This document shows, in pieces, positions 1 through 8,006 of a stretch of 64,000 nucleotides of DNA. The DNA is from an uncultured Eubacteriales bacterium. Its GTDB lineage: Bacteria; Bacillota; Clostridia; Oscillospirales; Acutalibacteraceae. The first letter of the stretch is position 1. Each line of letters opens with the position of its first letter. Under the pieces are notes generated by a model. It was given only the letters and a program-made list of their open reading frames with translations, did no database searches and was not told the origin of the DNA. Made by a program: the position numbers and the translations under genes. The stretch lies in assembly GCA_934486895.1 (NCBI GenBank), contig CAKSQZ010000004.1, positions 25,536-89,535 of the forward strand, read 5' to 3'.

Positions 1-10
1 TAAATCTGTA

Positions 11-53
11 TGCACCTCAAAAGTCAGGCACTTTTCGAGGTGCATATTTTTTT
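11..53 (+). terminator. Rho-independent terminator of a gene left of the window
   Basis: A long stem (TGCACCTC pairing with GAGGTGCA, extended by AAAG/CTTT) is followed by a run of T. It would end a plus-strand transcript that begins outside the window. A very similar hairpin occurs after metG at 16.58 kb. Confidence 0.75.
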
Positions 54-109
54 ATAACTTTATTCCGATCTTAACCCGCTGCTTTCGCAGCTACACGCCC
101 ACGTCGGCG

Positions 110-132
110 AAAACAGTCCACCGGACTGTTTT
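110..132. repeat. Perfect 10-bp hairpin in a non-coding stretch
   Basis: AAAACAGTCC pairs with GGACTGTTTT around a three-base loop. It carries A/T runs on both sides and could end transcripts on either strand. The surrounding 60-165 region has no convincing gene and looks like an intergenic repeat fragment. Confidence 0.5.
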
Positions 133-172
133 CTTCCGCTTCGCTCCCTCCTGTTCAAGCCCCGCACACAAT

Positions 173-214
173 AAAAAAGACAGCACCAAACCTAAAGGTT
201 TGATCCTGTCCTTT
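173..214 (-). terminator. Terminator of the tRNA-Leu gene
   Basis: On the minus strand, directly after the tRNA 3' end, a stem (ACAG..CAAACC with GGTTTG..CTGT) is followed by a run of T. It fits as the terminator of the tRNA transcript. Confidence 0.8.
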
Positions 215-301
215 TGGTGCCGGTGGCGGGACTTGAACCCGCACGGTATCGCTACCAACGGATTTTGAGTCCGTCACGTCTGCCAATTCCATCACACCGG
301 C
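215..301 (-). tRNA. tRNA-Leu (anticodon CAA)
   Basis: The minus strand folds into a class II tRNA. The acceptor stem is GCCGGTG/CACCGGC, the discriminator is A and CCA is encoded in the gene. There is a D-loop, a long variable arm and a T arm with GGTTCAAGTCC. The anticodon stem is ACGGA/TCCGT with loop CTCAAAA, which puts anticodon CAA at plus positions 265-267. This tRNA reads UUG leucine codons. It is followed closely by its own terminator. Confidence 0.96.
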
Positions 302-387
302 GTTACATATAACATCTTAGATTATACAATACATTATGCTCAAAATCAAGAGTTTTTTCCGCCATAGCATCAATTTTAAAAAAACTG

Positions 388-416
388 TTGACAACACATA
401 GCTTTGGTGCTATAAT
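388..416 (+). promoter_or_regulatory. Sigma-A promoter of the ylxM-ffh operon
   Basis: A perfect -35 (TTGACA, 388-393) and a perfect -10 (TATAAT, 411-416) are separated by 17 bases, about 45 bases before ylxM. This is the strongest consensus promoter in the window. Confidence 0.92.
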
Positions 417-462
417 ACCAAAGGTGTAAAGTAATAATACTTTAGAGAGGCGGCGAAGTCGG

Positions 463-789
463 GTGAAAAAAGATCTTATGATCGGCAGCCTGCTCGATTG
501 TTATTCGCCGTTGCTAACCGAAAAGCAGCGTTATCTGCTCGATTGCTATTATAATGAGGATCTGTCACTGTCCGAAATTGCAGACAACGAGGGTATTACA
601 CCTCAGGGCGCGAGAGATATAATCAGCCGCGCGGCGCACAGACTGTGCGACTATGAGCAAAAGCTCGGGCTTTATAAGCTGATTTGCCAAAATCAAAAGG
701 CGCTGTCAGAGCTTTCCGAGCTCGCCGATATGACAGGCGGCGATATTGCCGCAAAGCTCAGAGCGATCGCTGCGGAATTTTATGAATAA
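463..789 (+). CDS. ylxM: YlxM family SRP-associated DNA-binding protein
   Basis: This 108-residue protein belongs to the YlxM/UPF0122 family, which in Firmicutes is encoded just before ffh and associates with the signal recognition particle. Residues about 15-60 form a sigma-4-like helix-turn-helix (LTEKQRYLLDCYY, then SLSEIADNEGITPQGARD). The C-terminal part is a helical region. The start is GTG at 463, preceded by AGAGAGG at 444-450, and the frame opens just after a consensus promoter. It is the first gene of an operon with ffh, 34 bases downstream. The family assignment is clear. The molecular role is only loosely known in the family. Confidence 0.92.
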   Translation: MKKDLMIGSLLDCYSPLLTEKQRYLLDCYYNEDLSLSEIADNEGITPQGARDIISRAAHRLCDYEQKLGLYKLICQNQKALSELSELADMTGGDIAAKLRAIAAEFYE

Positions 790-823
790 TCACTTTTAAA
801 AACACCGGAAAGGAGGGCTTTTT

Positions 824-2140
824 ATGGCATTTGAGGGACTCAGCGAGAAGCTGGGCGCGGCGTTTAAGCGCCTGCGTTCCAAGGGCAGACTCAGCGAGCA
901 GGATGTTAAAGACGCGATGCGTGAAGTTCGTCTTGCGCTGCTCGAAGCCGATGTAAACTATCGTGTCGCCAAAGACTTCACCGCAAAATGCACCGAAAGA
1001 TGCGTCGGTGAAAAGGTCATGGAAAGCCTGACTCCTGCGCAGACGGTCATTAAAATCGTCAACGAAGAGCTGACCGCTCTCATGGGCGAGACCGCCGCGA
1101 GAATAAATTTTGCGAGCCATCCGCCAACAGTCATTATGATGTGCGGTCTGCAAGGCTCCGGTAAAACAACTCATTGCGCAAAGCTCGGCAGACTGTTGAA
1201 GCAAAAGGGTCATCGTCCGCTGCTTGTTGCGTGCGATGTTTACCGACCTGCGGCTATAACTCAGCTTAAAGTTGTCGGTGAGCAGGTCGGAGTCGGCGTC
1301 TTTGAAATGGGCGCTGAGAAGCCCGAAAAGATCGCAAAAGAAGCGATCCGCTATGCGAAAGACCACGGCAACGACATTGTTATCATAGATACTGCGGGTC
1401 GTCTGCATATCGACGAAGAGATGATGGACGAACTTCGCAGACTGAAAACAACGGTCGAGCCGAATGAGATATTGCTTGTTATTGACGCAATGCTCGGTCA
1501 GGACGCTGTTAATGTCGCAAAGAGTTTCAATGAAGCCCTCGAGATAGACGGTGTTATCGTCACCAAGCTGGACGGCGATACAAGAGGCGGCGCGGCTTTG
1601 TCGGTCCGAGCCGTTACGGGGAAGCCGATAAAGTTTGCGGGTACAGGCGAAAAAGCCGAGGATCTTGAAGAGTTTTATCCGGATCGAATGGCGTCGCGTA
1701 TTCTCGGCATGGGCGATGTAATGTCGCTTATCGAAAAGGCGGAGCAAACGCTCGATGAGAAAAAGGCGAAAGAGCTTGAGAAAAAGCTCAAGCACAACAG
1801 CTTTGATCTCAATGATCTGCTCGATCAGTTCCAGCAGATCAAGAAGATGGGGCCGCTCAAGCAGGTGCTCGGTATGATCCCGGGGCTCGGCTCTCAGATA
1901 AAGGACGCCGATATTGACGAGCGTCAGCTTGTTAAGGTCGAATCGATCATCTATTCGATGACCGAAAAGGAACGCGAAGAGCCCGATATTATCAATGCTT
2001 CGCGCAAGAAGAGAATTGCACTCGGCTGCGGAATGAAGGTTGAAGATGTCAATCGGCTTTTGAAGCAGTATGAGCAGATGAAAAAGATGTTCAAGCAGTT
2101 CGGCAAGGCGGGCAGGCGCAGTAAAAAGCGCAGAAAGTAA
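824..2140 (+). CDS. ffh: Signal recognition particle protein Ffh (SRP54)
   Basis: This 438-residue GTPase binds SRP RNA and signal sequences of nascent chains and docks with FtsY to deliver membrane and secreted proteins co-translationally. The N domain covers residues 1-90. The G domain carries G1 GLQGSGKTT, G2/G3 DVYRPAA and DTAGRLH, and G4 TKLDGDTRGGAA. The methionine-rich M domain follows residue 295, with GMGD, the MGPLKQ region and a basic C-terminal tail. The length is normal for the family. The ATG at 824 has an AAAGGAGGG site. It sits between ylxM and rpsP, the usual Firmicutes order. Confidence 0.98.
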   Translation: MAFEGLSEKLGAAFKRLRSKGRLSEQDVKDAMREVRLALLEADVNYRVAKDFTAKCTERCVGEKVMESLTPAQTVIKIVNEELTALMGETAARINFASHPPTVIMMCGLQGSGKTTHCAKLGRLLKQKGHRPLLVACDVYRPAAITQLKVVGEQVGVGVFEMGAEKPEKIAKEAIRYAKDHGNDIVIIDTAGRLHIDEEMMDELRRLKTTVEPNEILLVIDAMLGQDAVNVAKSFNEALEIDGVIVTKLDGDTRGGAALSVRAVTGKPIKFAGTGEKAEDLEEFYPDRMASRILGMGDVMSLIEKAEQTLDEKKAKELEKKLKHNSFDLNDLLDQFQQIKKMGPLKQVLGMIPGLGSQIKDADIDERQLVKVESIIYSMTEKEREEPDIINASRKKRIALGCGMKVEDVNRLLKQYEQMKKMFKQFGKAGRRSKKRRK

Positions 2141-2198
2141 TGATTTCTACGGCATAGCGCCGTTAGATATACGAACACATTTTCGGAGGTGAATGAAA

Positions 2199-2441
2199 AT
2201 GGCAGTTAAGATCAGACTTCGCAGAATGGGCGCTAAGAAAGCACCGTTCTACCGTGTGGTAGTTGCTGACTCTCGTTTCCCGAGAAACGGCAGATTTATC
2301 GAAGAACTCGGATTCTACGATCCCACAAAGGAGCCGGCAGTTATCAAGATCGACGGTGAGAAGGCTAAAAAGTGGATCGCAAACGGCGCTCAGCCGACTG
2401 ATACGGTCAAGGTGCTCCTCAAAAAAAGCGAGATTCTTTAA
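2199..2441 (+). CDS. rpsP: 30S ribosomal protein S16
   Basis: This 80-residue protein shows the S16 signature [19 protein letters not shown] at its N terminus and GFYDP in the middle. It binds 16S rRNA early in 30S assembly. I chose ATG 2199 rather than the in-frame ATG at 2193, because the GGAGG at 2185-2189 is 9 bases from 2199 but only 3 from 2193, and because S16 proteins start with MAVKIRL. It lies in the ffh-rpsP-khpA operon. Confidence 0.97.
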   Translation: MAVKIRLRRMGAKKAPFYRVVVADSRFPRNGRFIEELGFYDPTKEPAVIKIDGEKAKKWIANGAQPTDTVKVLLKKSEIL

Positions 2442-2468
2442 TTTCGTTTTTGAAAGGATGGTTTTTTA

Positions 2469-2702
2469 ATGAAAGAACTTCTTGAAACGCTGGCGCGCGG
2501 TCTTGTAAACGAGCCGGACGCAGTTTCTGTCGTTGAGGACGAGCCGAATGAGGAGGGCGTTATCGTGTTCCACCTCAATGTCGCTCCGGACGATATGGGC
2601 AGAGTTATTGGTAAGCAGGGCAGGATCGCAAAGGCGATTCGCGTTGTTATGAGATCCGTTGCAACACGCAGCAATCAGAAAATTATGGTCGAGATCGACT
2701 GA
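2469..2702 (+). CDS. khpA: KH-domain RNA-binding protein KhpA
   Basis: This 77-residue protein is a single KH domain with the GxxG-type loop (GRVIGKQGRIAKAIR, about residues 40-55). KhpA binds RNA and in Gram-positive bacteria works with KhpB (Jag/EloR) in cell elongation and RNA metabolism. It follows rpsP by 27 bases with a good ribosome site (AAAGGATGG). In many Firmicutes this operon continues with rimM, trmD and rplS. Here a terminator follows at once. Confidence 0.95.
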   Translation: MKELLETLARGLVNEPDAVSVVEDEPNEEGVIVFHLNVAPDDMGRVIGKQGRIAKAIRVVMRSVATRSNQKIMVEID

Positions 2703-2710
2703 TCATAGAC

Positions 2711-2741
2711 AAAAAACCGAGGGTATCCCCCTCGGTTTTTT
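2711..2741 (+). terminator. Terminator of the ffh-rpsP-khpA operon
   Basis: AAAAAACCGAGGG and CCCTCGGTTTTTT form a strong hairpin with a U-rich 3' side, 9 bases after the khpA stop codon. The A-run on its left makes it potentially bidirectional. Confidence 0.93.
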
Positions 2742-2838
2742 GTTGCCCGCCGACGAAGTCGGTTTGCCGGCAACAAAGTTGCTTTGCCGTGGGAAGTTAT
2801 CATTTTGTCTAACTTTTTATGCTCGACAAGCGGCTATG
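2742..2838 (+). repeat. Partial copy of the dispersed 3' hairpin repeat
   Basis: This stretch carries the GTTGCTTTGCCGTG...TTATCAT...TATGCTCGACAAG part of the repeat family found also at 3001, 10196, 48453 and 63555. It stops in the middle of the family's hairpin, where the next repeat type begins. It looks like a copy broken by insertion of another element. Confidence 0.5.
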
Positions 2839-2843
2839 CACAA

Positions 2844-2985
2844 GAAAAGCCTCCCCTGTGTAAGGGGAGGTGGCAAAACGAAGTTTTGTCGGAGGGGTTG
2901 TCAAATAATATAACAGTTATACAACAATCCCTCAGTCACTCCGTGACAGCTGTGCACCGGAGCCCGTCCCCTCTGTCACCGTTAG
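2844..2985. repeat. Second type of intergenic repeat nested in the 3' repeat
   Basis: Two small hairpins follow one another: CCTCCCC/GGGGAGG and AAAAC/GTTTT. The stretch GGAGGGGTTGT is later mirrored by ACAATCCCTCAGTCACTCC, so the whole unit has imperfect inverted ends, like a small non-autonomous element. No convincing protein is encoded here. The 2742-3262 gap therefore holds repeats and one promoter only. Confidence 0.45.
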
Positions 2986-3000
2986 CACGGTTGCTATGCC

Positions 3001-3160
3001 GGCGGCAATGCCGCAGATAAGCCGGCAACGAAGTTGCTATGCCGTAATCGGCTATCATGGTATTTAACTTTAAAAGCTCGACATTTGGTTTACCGTTTGT
3101 CGGGTATTTTATGTATCCCACCGCACAAACTCCCCGCGGCAAAGCAGCTCTGCTGCCGCC
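3001..3160 (+). repeat. Divergent full copy of the dispersed 3' hairpin repeat
   Basis: The order of landmarks matches the family: AAGTTGCTATGCCG, TAATCGGCTATCAT, then hairpin arms CTCGACA and TGTCGGG, a T-rich stretch, GCACAAACTC and a GCAGCTCTGCTGC palindrome. The hairpin is weaker than in the other copies. It is oriented like the upstream khpA gene. Confidence 0.6.
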
Positions 3161-3163
3161 TGG

Positions 3164-3192
3164 TTGCAGATTTTCTGAAGATGTGGTATAAT
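3164..3192 (+). promoter_or_regulatory. Promoter of the S51 peptidase gene
   Basis: TTGCAG (3164-3169) and TATAAT (3187-3192) are 17 bases apart, about 70 bases before the gene. The -35 box abuts the end of the repeat copy. Confidence 0.75.
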
Positions 3193-3262
3193 GGCAGTAT
3201 AAAAAAATACGGCGGCAATGCCGACCGAACTAACTCAAATATTTTTGAAAGGAGATAAAACA

Positions 3263-3928
3263 ATGATTAACATTTTACTTGAAGGATTTGACATAGATGC
3301 GCCTTGGCTCTATGACGAATTGAAAAACTACATACAGCCAAATCATTCTGTTACGGTCGTTGCGTTCTCCTTTAGAGACAACCGTGTAAAATCCTTGTCG
3401 GATTGGAATGCTTTGTATAGCAAGGAATGTGGCAAATATCACGACGGGATTGTTGGTGGCTTTACTGCTTATGGCATCCCGGAAGAAAACATTAGCTTTA
3501 TCAATTATTTCACCGACACAAAGGAATCTGCAGCTCAAAAAATCAAAAGCGCAGACATTGTATATTTCCTTGGTGGGTTGCCGGACAGAATGATGGATCG
3601 AATCAAAGAGTTCGATTTGTATGATATTTTGATGCAACATGATGGGATTCTGATGGGCTATAGTGCCGGTGCTGTCATTCAGTTAGCGGAGTACCATTTG
3701 TCTCCCAATGATGATTATCCCGAATTTAAGTATTATGAGGGGCTTCCTTATCTGAATGATTTTTATTTGGAAGTTCACTATGAGGGGACGGCGGTACAGG
3801 ATGAGTCGATACAACGGGTACTTGCTGAACGTGGTAAAACCGTGTATGCAACCGCTGTGCGAGCTGGCGCAATTCTCGTGGATAATGGAAACCTTAAACT
3901 GCTCGGTGATGTCAAAATTTTTCGATGA
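3263..3928 (+). CDS. Peptidase S51-family (dipeptidase E-like) protein
   Basis: This 221-residue protein has the class-I glutamine-amidotransferase-like fold of peptidase family S51. Visible are FLGGLPD (about residue 110) and the nucleophile elbow GYSAGA (Ser near residue 134), with a glutamate- and histidine-containing segment LEVHYEG near residue 170. Family members cleave Asp-X dipeptides or, as cyanophycinases, storage polymers. The start is ATG 3263 with GGAGAT at 3251. Codons are clearly more A/T-rich than in the neighbouring genes, and the gene is flanked by repeats, which suggests acquisition by transfer. The exact substrate cannot be told. Confidence 0.85.
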   Translation: MINILLEGFDIDAPWLYDELKNYIQPNHSVTVVAFSFRDNRVKSLSDWNALYSKECGKYHDGIVGGFTAYGIPEENISFINYFTDTKESAAQKIKSADIVYFLGGLPDRMMDRIKEFDLYDILMQHDGILMGYSAGAVIQLAEYHLSPNDDYPEFKYYEGLPYLNDFYLEVHYEGTAVQDESIQRVLAERGKTVYATAVRAGAILVDNGNLKLLGDVKIFR

Positions 3929-4121
3929 TGTATGCAATAGCGGCGAACAATTACATTTGACACGCTATGAATATGAGGTAATGCAACGCCTAAGCAAGTT
4001 AGAGCGGATAAACCTATTAGAAGAGATTATCAAAAGGCAAAGCCGTTGCAAAACGGTAGAAGGGTGTATTCGTGTTCTCGAAGATACGCTAAAAGCCTTG
4101 GAAAACGAAAAAGACGACTAA
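3909..4121 (+). CDS. Small hypothetical protein overlapping the S51 gene
   Basis: A 70-residue frame begins at ATG 3909, inside the last 20 bases of the peptidase gene, and ends at 4121. The segment LTRYEYEVMQRLSKLERINLLEEIIKRQ and the charged C terminus look like a helical protein, not a random frame. It could also be the surviving tail of a longer gene that fused to the peptidase gene. There is no strong ribosome site, so translation would depend on coupling. No family was recognised. Its composition is AT-rich like the peptidase gene. Confidence 0.4.
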   Translation: MSKFFDDVCNSGEQLHLTRYEYEVMQRLSKLERINLLEEIIKRQSRCKTVEGCIRVLEDTLKALENEKDD

Positions 4122-4246
4122 TTAAAGCCGACTTTTCCAAAAACAATACCCCAAACCCATCCCGACTGTAATTGGGAAGTGGTTAAATTATATCATCTTA
4201 TCGGGGAAAAGTCAACACAAGCTTTTAAAATTTTAAAGGAGCAATT

Positions 4247-4585
4247 ATGGCAACAACCGAAGAATACGCACGCTTTGTCTGCGGGCAGGCGGAGGGCAGC
4301 GGCGACATTCACTGTCGCAAAATGTTCGGCGAGTATATGATCTATGTCGATGACCGCCCTGTTCTGCTCGTGTGCGACAACACCGTTTTTGTTAAAAAGC
4401 TGCCCGAAACCGAGGTTTTGCTCAAAAATGCGGAATGCGGCTTCCCGTATGACGGCGCAAAGGAGCGCTATATCCTCGACATCGACGATAAAGACCTGAC
4501 AATGAAAGTCATAGCCGCATTAGTGCCGGTGACACCGCTGCCGAAACCGCGCCGAAAAAAACACGGAAAGCCGGAGAATAAATAA
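4247..4585 (+). CDS. TfoX/Sxy family N-terminal domain protein
   Basis: This 112-residue protein matches the TfoX N-terminal domain, with the typical CRKMFGEYMIYVDDRPVLLV segment near residues 24-43 and VFVKKLPET after it. In gamma-proteobacteria the full-length relative regulates competence. In Firmicutes these single-domain proteins have no established role. The basic tail (PRRKKHGKP) is a lineage extension. An AAAGGAG site precedes ATG 4247. The stop codon overlaps the start of the next gene (TAATG), so the two are probably co-translated. Confidence 0.85.
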   Translation: MATTEEYARFVCGQAEGSGDIHCRKMFGEYMIYVDDRPVLLVCDNTVFVKKLPETEVLLKNAECGFPYDGAKERYILDIDDKDLTMKVIAALVPVTPLPKPRRKKHGKPENK

Positions 4586-5637
4586 TGTCTTTTTTTAATG
4601 ATAACGAATTTTTGTGGGATAGGCTGAAAAGCACGGATAAACCGATCGTCGTCTACGGCACGGGCAACGGTGCGGATAAGCTGTTCTCGCTGTGCGAGCG
4701 GTTCGGAGTCACGGTGTCCGCAATTTTTGCGTCCGACGGGTTCGTGCGATCAAGGGAATTTCGCGGCTTTCGTGTGCAAAGTCTGTCGGATATAGAACGG
4801 CAATATGAAGATTTCATCGTCTTGCTGTCGTTTGCCGTTTTTAAAGACGATCTTATGCAAACAATGATAAATATTTCAAAAAAGCACGAATTTTATGCGC
4901 CGGATATGCCGCTTTTCGGCGGCGGACTTTTGGACAGACAGCTTCTGACCGAAAACGCGGATAAGATCGCAAATGCGTATTCGCTTCTTGCGGACGACCG
5001 CTCGAGAGCCGTTTTTGAAAACGTTTTGCGTTATCGCTACACGGGCAGGATCGATCATCTGCTTGCCTGCGAGAGCAGCCGCGACGAGATCATGTCAGAG
5101 CTCAGCCTGCCGAAAAACCCGAATTATCTCGATCTCGGCGCATATGACGGCGACACCGTCAGAGAGTTTATCGCGCGGTATCCCGACCACGGCGAAATAA
5201 CCGCTTTGGAGCCCGACCCGAAAAACTTTAAAAAGATGAAAAAAGACGCCGAACTCGTGAGGTGCGGAGTCGAAATGATCGAGGCGGCTGCATGGTGCGA
5301 AAGCGGCACTCTCGAATTTTCCGCCGAGGGCTCGCGCAACTCTCATGCGCAGTCGGACGGCGGTGCTGTGAGAGCCGTGAGTGTGGACGAACTGCTTAAA
5401 AACCGCAGGATCGATCTTATTAAAATGGATGTTGAGGGCGTCGAAAGCGAGGTTTTATCCGGCATGAAAAACACCGCTTGCAAATGGTCGCCTGCGCTGA
5501 TAGTCAGTGCCTATCACAAAACAAACGACCTTTTCGAGCTGATCGAAAAGGTCGCAAAGCTGCTGCCGGAACGAAAGATATATCTTCGGCATCACCGCTA
5601 TATTCCTGCATGGGAAACAAATATTTATGCTTTTTAG
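4585..5637 (+). CDS. FkbM family methyltransferase
   Basis: In this 350-residue protein the C-terminal half (from about residue 165) is an S-adenosylmethionine-dependent FkbM-type methyltransferase: YLDLGAYDGDTVREF is the SAM-binding motif I, ALEPDP is motif II and LIKMDVEGVESEVLSGM is the family signature. The N-terminal half begins with VVYGTGNGADKL, a nucleotide-binding-like fold often joined to FkbM domains in glycan-modifying enzymes. It is likely to methylate a sugar or polysaccharide. The substrate is unknown. It overlaps the TfoX-like gene by one base and is convergent with the minus-strand operon that ends 3 bases away. Confidence 0.88.
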   Translation: MSFFNDNEFLWDRLKSTDKPIVVYGTGNGADKLFSLCERFGVTVSAIFASDGFVRSREFRGFRVQSLSDIERQYEDFIVLLSFAVFKDDLMQTMINISKKHEFYAPDMPLFGGGLLDRQLLTENADKIANAYSLLADDRSRAVFENVLRYRYTGRIDHLLACESSRDEIMSELSLPKNPNYLDLGAYDGDTVREFIARYPDHGEITALEPDPKNFKKMKKDAELVRCGVEMIEAAAWCESGTLEFSAEGSRNSHAQSDGGAVRAVSVDELLKNRRIDLIKMDVEGVESEVLSGMKNTACKWSPALIVSAYHKTNDLFELIEKVAKLLPERKIYLRHHRYIPAWETNIYAF

Positions 5638-5639
5638 AT

Positions 5640-6350
5640 TCAGTCGCGCCGATTTCTGCCGACGATCAACAGCAATCTGATAAGCTGCATCAAGCTGACT
5701 GCAAGCGCCGCGACATAGGTCATGGCGGCTGCGGTCAGTACTTTTTTGCAGGCGGTCAGATCGTCGCCAGCGAGCAAACCCATATCGTCGATCGTGCGAA
5801 CCGCGCGTCGGCTCGCATTAAACTCTGTCGGCAGTGTGACGAGCTGAAACAGCACACACAGCGAGAACAGCGCCACACCGATATACGCGACATAGATCGC
5901 GTTTTGCGACCAGGCTGTGAGTATCAGACCGAGTATGATAAGCGGGATCGACAGCTTCGAGCCGATATTTGTTATCGGGATTATCGCATTGCGGATCTTT
6001 ATCGGGAGATACCCTGTCGCATGCTGGATCGCGTGTCCGCACTCATGCGCCGCAACGCCTACCGCCGCCGGAGTCGGCTGATCGTAGACCGAGTCGGAAA
6101 GCCTGACAACATTCGCTCTCGGATCATAATGATCGGAAAGCTTGCCGCTTGCCCGTTCGATACTCACATTTGAAAGTCCGGCGGCATCAAGTATCCTGCG
6201 AGCGGCCTCGGCACCCGTGAGCCCTCTTTGATTTCTCACTTTCGAGTAGCGGTCGAATGTGCTGTTGACCATGGCGCTCGCGATCATCGCGAATATCACC
6301 GCCGGCAGCACCAGCACTATATATGTCCAGTCAATACCGTAAAAAAACAT
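5640..6350 (-). CDS. YugP-type zinc metallopeptidase, membrane-bound
   Basis: This 236-residue protein starts with a membrane segment (residues 5-28) and has the zinc-binding motif HECGHAIQH near residue 103, followed by two or three further membrane segments. It matches the neutral zinc metallopeptidase family of B. subtilis YugP, which is thought to act in membrane protein quality control. It is the last gene of the rsmA operon, 9 bases after rsmE. It ends 2 bases from the convergent FkbM gene, with no terminator visible between. Confidence 0.92.
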   Translation of the reverse strand: MFFYGIDWTYIVLVLPAVIFAMIASAMVNSTFDRYSKVRNQRGLTGAEAARRILDAAGLSNVSIERASGKLSDHYDPRANVVRLSDSVYDQPTPAAVGVAAHECGHAIQHATGYLPIKIRNAIIPITNIGSKLSIPLIILGLILTAWSQNAIYVAYIGVALFSLCVLFQLVTLPTEFNASRRAVRTIDDMGLLAGDDLTACKKVLTAAAMTYVAALAVSLMQLIRLLLIVGRNRRD

Positions 6351-6359
6351 AAAATCACC

Positions 6360-7073
6360 TCATAAATTATCGGTCAGCAGCATAACTGCCGCAAGCGCCG
6401 CGATCGGCGCTGTTTCTGTGCGGAGTATCCGAGGGCCGAGCGAGCAGACCGTCGCTCCTGCCGCCTTCATCTTTTCGACTTCACATTCGTCAAATCCGCC
6501 TTCGGGGCCTATAAACAAAGCTATGCGGTCGCTGTCCGCAAGCAAAGATGAATCGAGTTTTTCGCCGCCGCCTTCATAGAAAAACAGCGTTTTATCAAAA
6601 TCACGCAGGGATCTGATCGTTTTATCAAAATCGGCAATATCCCCGACATTCACTATCCTGCCCCTGCCGCACTGCTCGCAGGCACTCAGCGCGATCTTGT
6701 TATATCGCTCGATCTTTTTCTTTGCGCTTTTCTCGTCCGGCCGTGAGACGCACCTGCGCGACAGCACCGGCACGATTTCGCCGCACCCCATCTCGACCGC
6801 CTTTTGCACCACCGAATCAAACTTATCCGATTTCGGCAGACATTGAAACAGCGTCACCGAAACGCTCGGCTCGGTCGTGTTTTTGTGCTTTGATATGACT
6901 TCGCACAAAACATTGTCCCCGATGCTTTTGATAACGCAGTCGTAATCGGTGCCGTTGTCGCACAGCGTTATGTGTTCGCCCGCTCTCATTCTCAGCGATT
7001 TTGAGATATGTCGGGCGTTTTCGCCTGCAATGCAGACATCAATCCCGTCTACCTTTTCAAAAAAACGAGGCAT
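6360..7073 (-). CDS. rsmE: 16S rRNA (uracil-1498-N3)-methyltransferase RsmE
   Basis: This 237-residue SPOUT-class methyltransferase modifies U1498 of 16S rRNA in the 30S subunit. The N-terminal PUA-like domain includes RMRAGEHITLCDNG. The SPOUT knot carries LFIGPEGGF and the C-terminal signature LGPRILRTETAP. The length is normal. It lies in an operon between a membrane protein and a zinc peptidase, downstream of another 16S rRNA methyltransferase gene, rsmA. Confidence 0.96.
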   Translation of the reverse strand: MPRFFEKVDGIDVCIAGENARHISKSLRMRAGEHITLCDNGTDYDCVIKSIGDNVLCEVISKHKNTTEPSVSVTLFQCLPKSDKFDSVVQKAVEMGCGEIVPVLSRRCVSRPDEKSAKKKIERYNKIALSACEQCGRGRIVNVGDIADFDKTIRSLRDFDKTLFFYEGGGEKLDSSLLADSDRIALFIGPEGGFDECEVEKMKAAGATVCSLGPRILRTETAPIAALAAVMLLTDNL

Positions 7074-7091
7074 ATTACCCTCCGATATAAA

Positions 7092-8006
7092 TTATTTTCT
7101 GCCTTCGTTTAAAATAATTTCAAACGAAGCGTTTTTATCCATAGAAACGGTAAAACCGCCGTATTTGCGATACATCAGCTTATCAAATCCGAGTTTGAGC
7201 CTGCCGCCGTCCCCGAGCGTTGTTTTGCCCGAGATCTGCTTGCTTGTCGGATCGTTGCCGCCGGTGAGCGTTCCCGTCTCACCGTCCGCCGTTATCTTTG
7301 AAAAAAGCGTTTTGTCATCGCATTCCGATTTTGTCGGGTATTCGCAGAGATCGAGCGTATATAAAACATCGCCGCCGCAGTCCGTTTCAATCGAGAGATC
7401 ATAGAAGTTCAGGCGAAAGCTGTCCACTCTCGATTCTTTTATGCTCACGCTCGCAACACCGATCGCATCGGTGAGATCGCAGCTGAAAGAAAGTCTCTGC
7501 GGCTGACCGATACCGAGCGAGCCGTCTGCCACGGTGTAGGGCAGCAAAAGCACATCAATATCGATAATGCCGCAAAATCCGCTTTGCGACTGCTTTTGCG
7601 ATGAAATATAAGGCTCGCACAGCGTCATATATCCGTTTTTATCATCGGCAACGAGCTTCTTTTCGGAGCTGTTCAGGCCGTCGGCTGTTATCATCGAATA
7701 AAAAAGCGGATATTTCGATTTAAACTCCTTGTCCGCAAGCAAAGACCTGCCGCCGGCGAGCGCCTTTTCGAGCGATAAAAACTCATTGTCGCCTTCGATC
7801 ACCGTTTGTGAGAACGAGTGCTTTGAAAACGCCGTTTCTTTAAAATCGGTTCGAATATTGTCAGTGTCGCGCAGGATAAGCCAGACCGCTATCGCCGCGA
7901 ACCAGCAGAGTATCAGCACCGTGCCGATGATCGAACGCACTTTCGCGCGGGTGCCCGTTTTTTCCGACGGCTCGCTGTCGTAATCATGGTACATATAATC
8001 GTCCAT
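7092..8006 (-). CDS. Unknown membrane-anchored extracytoplasmic protein
   Basis: This 304-residue protein was not assigned to a family. It has a short acidic cytoplasmic head (MDDYMYHDYDSEPSEK), one membrane helix at about residues 27-46 (GTVLILCWFAAIAVWLIL), and a long extracytoplasmic part. The extracytoplasmic part is rich in beta-prone segments such as LDLCEYPT and GFTVSMDKNASF. The start codon follows the rsmA stop directly (positions 8006/8007), so translation is probably coupled. Its place among rRNA methyltransferases gives no clue to function. Confidence 0.85.
   Translation of the reverse strand: MDDYMYHDYDSEPSEKTGTRAKVRSIIGTVLILCWFAAIAVWLILRDTDNIRTDFKETAFSKHSFSQTVIEGDNEFLSLEKALAGGRSLLADKEFKSKYPLFYSMITADGLNSSEKKLVADDKNGYMTLCEPYISSQKQSQSGFCGIIDIDVLLLPYTVADGSLGIGQPQRLSFSCDLTDAIGVASVSIKESRVDSFRLNFYDLSIETDCGGDVLYTLDLCEYPTKSECDDKTLFSKITADGETGTLTGGNDPTSKQISGKTTLGDGGRLKLGFDKLMYRKYGGFTVSMDKNASFEIILNEGRK

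Noticed and set aside
758..1795. A 345-codon open frame on the minus strand
   Set aside because: It is antisense to ffh, a certain gene, and has no ribosome site or family motif.
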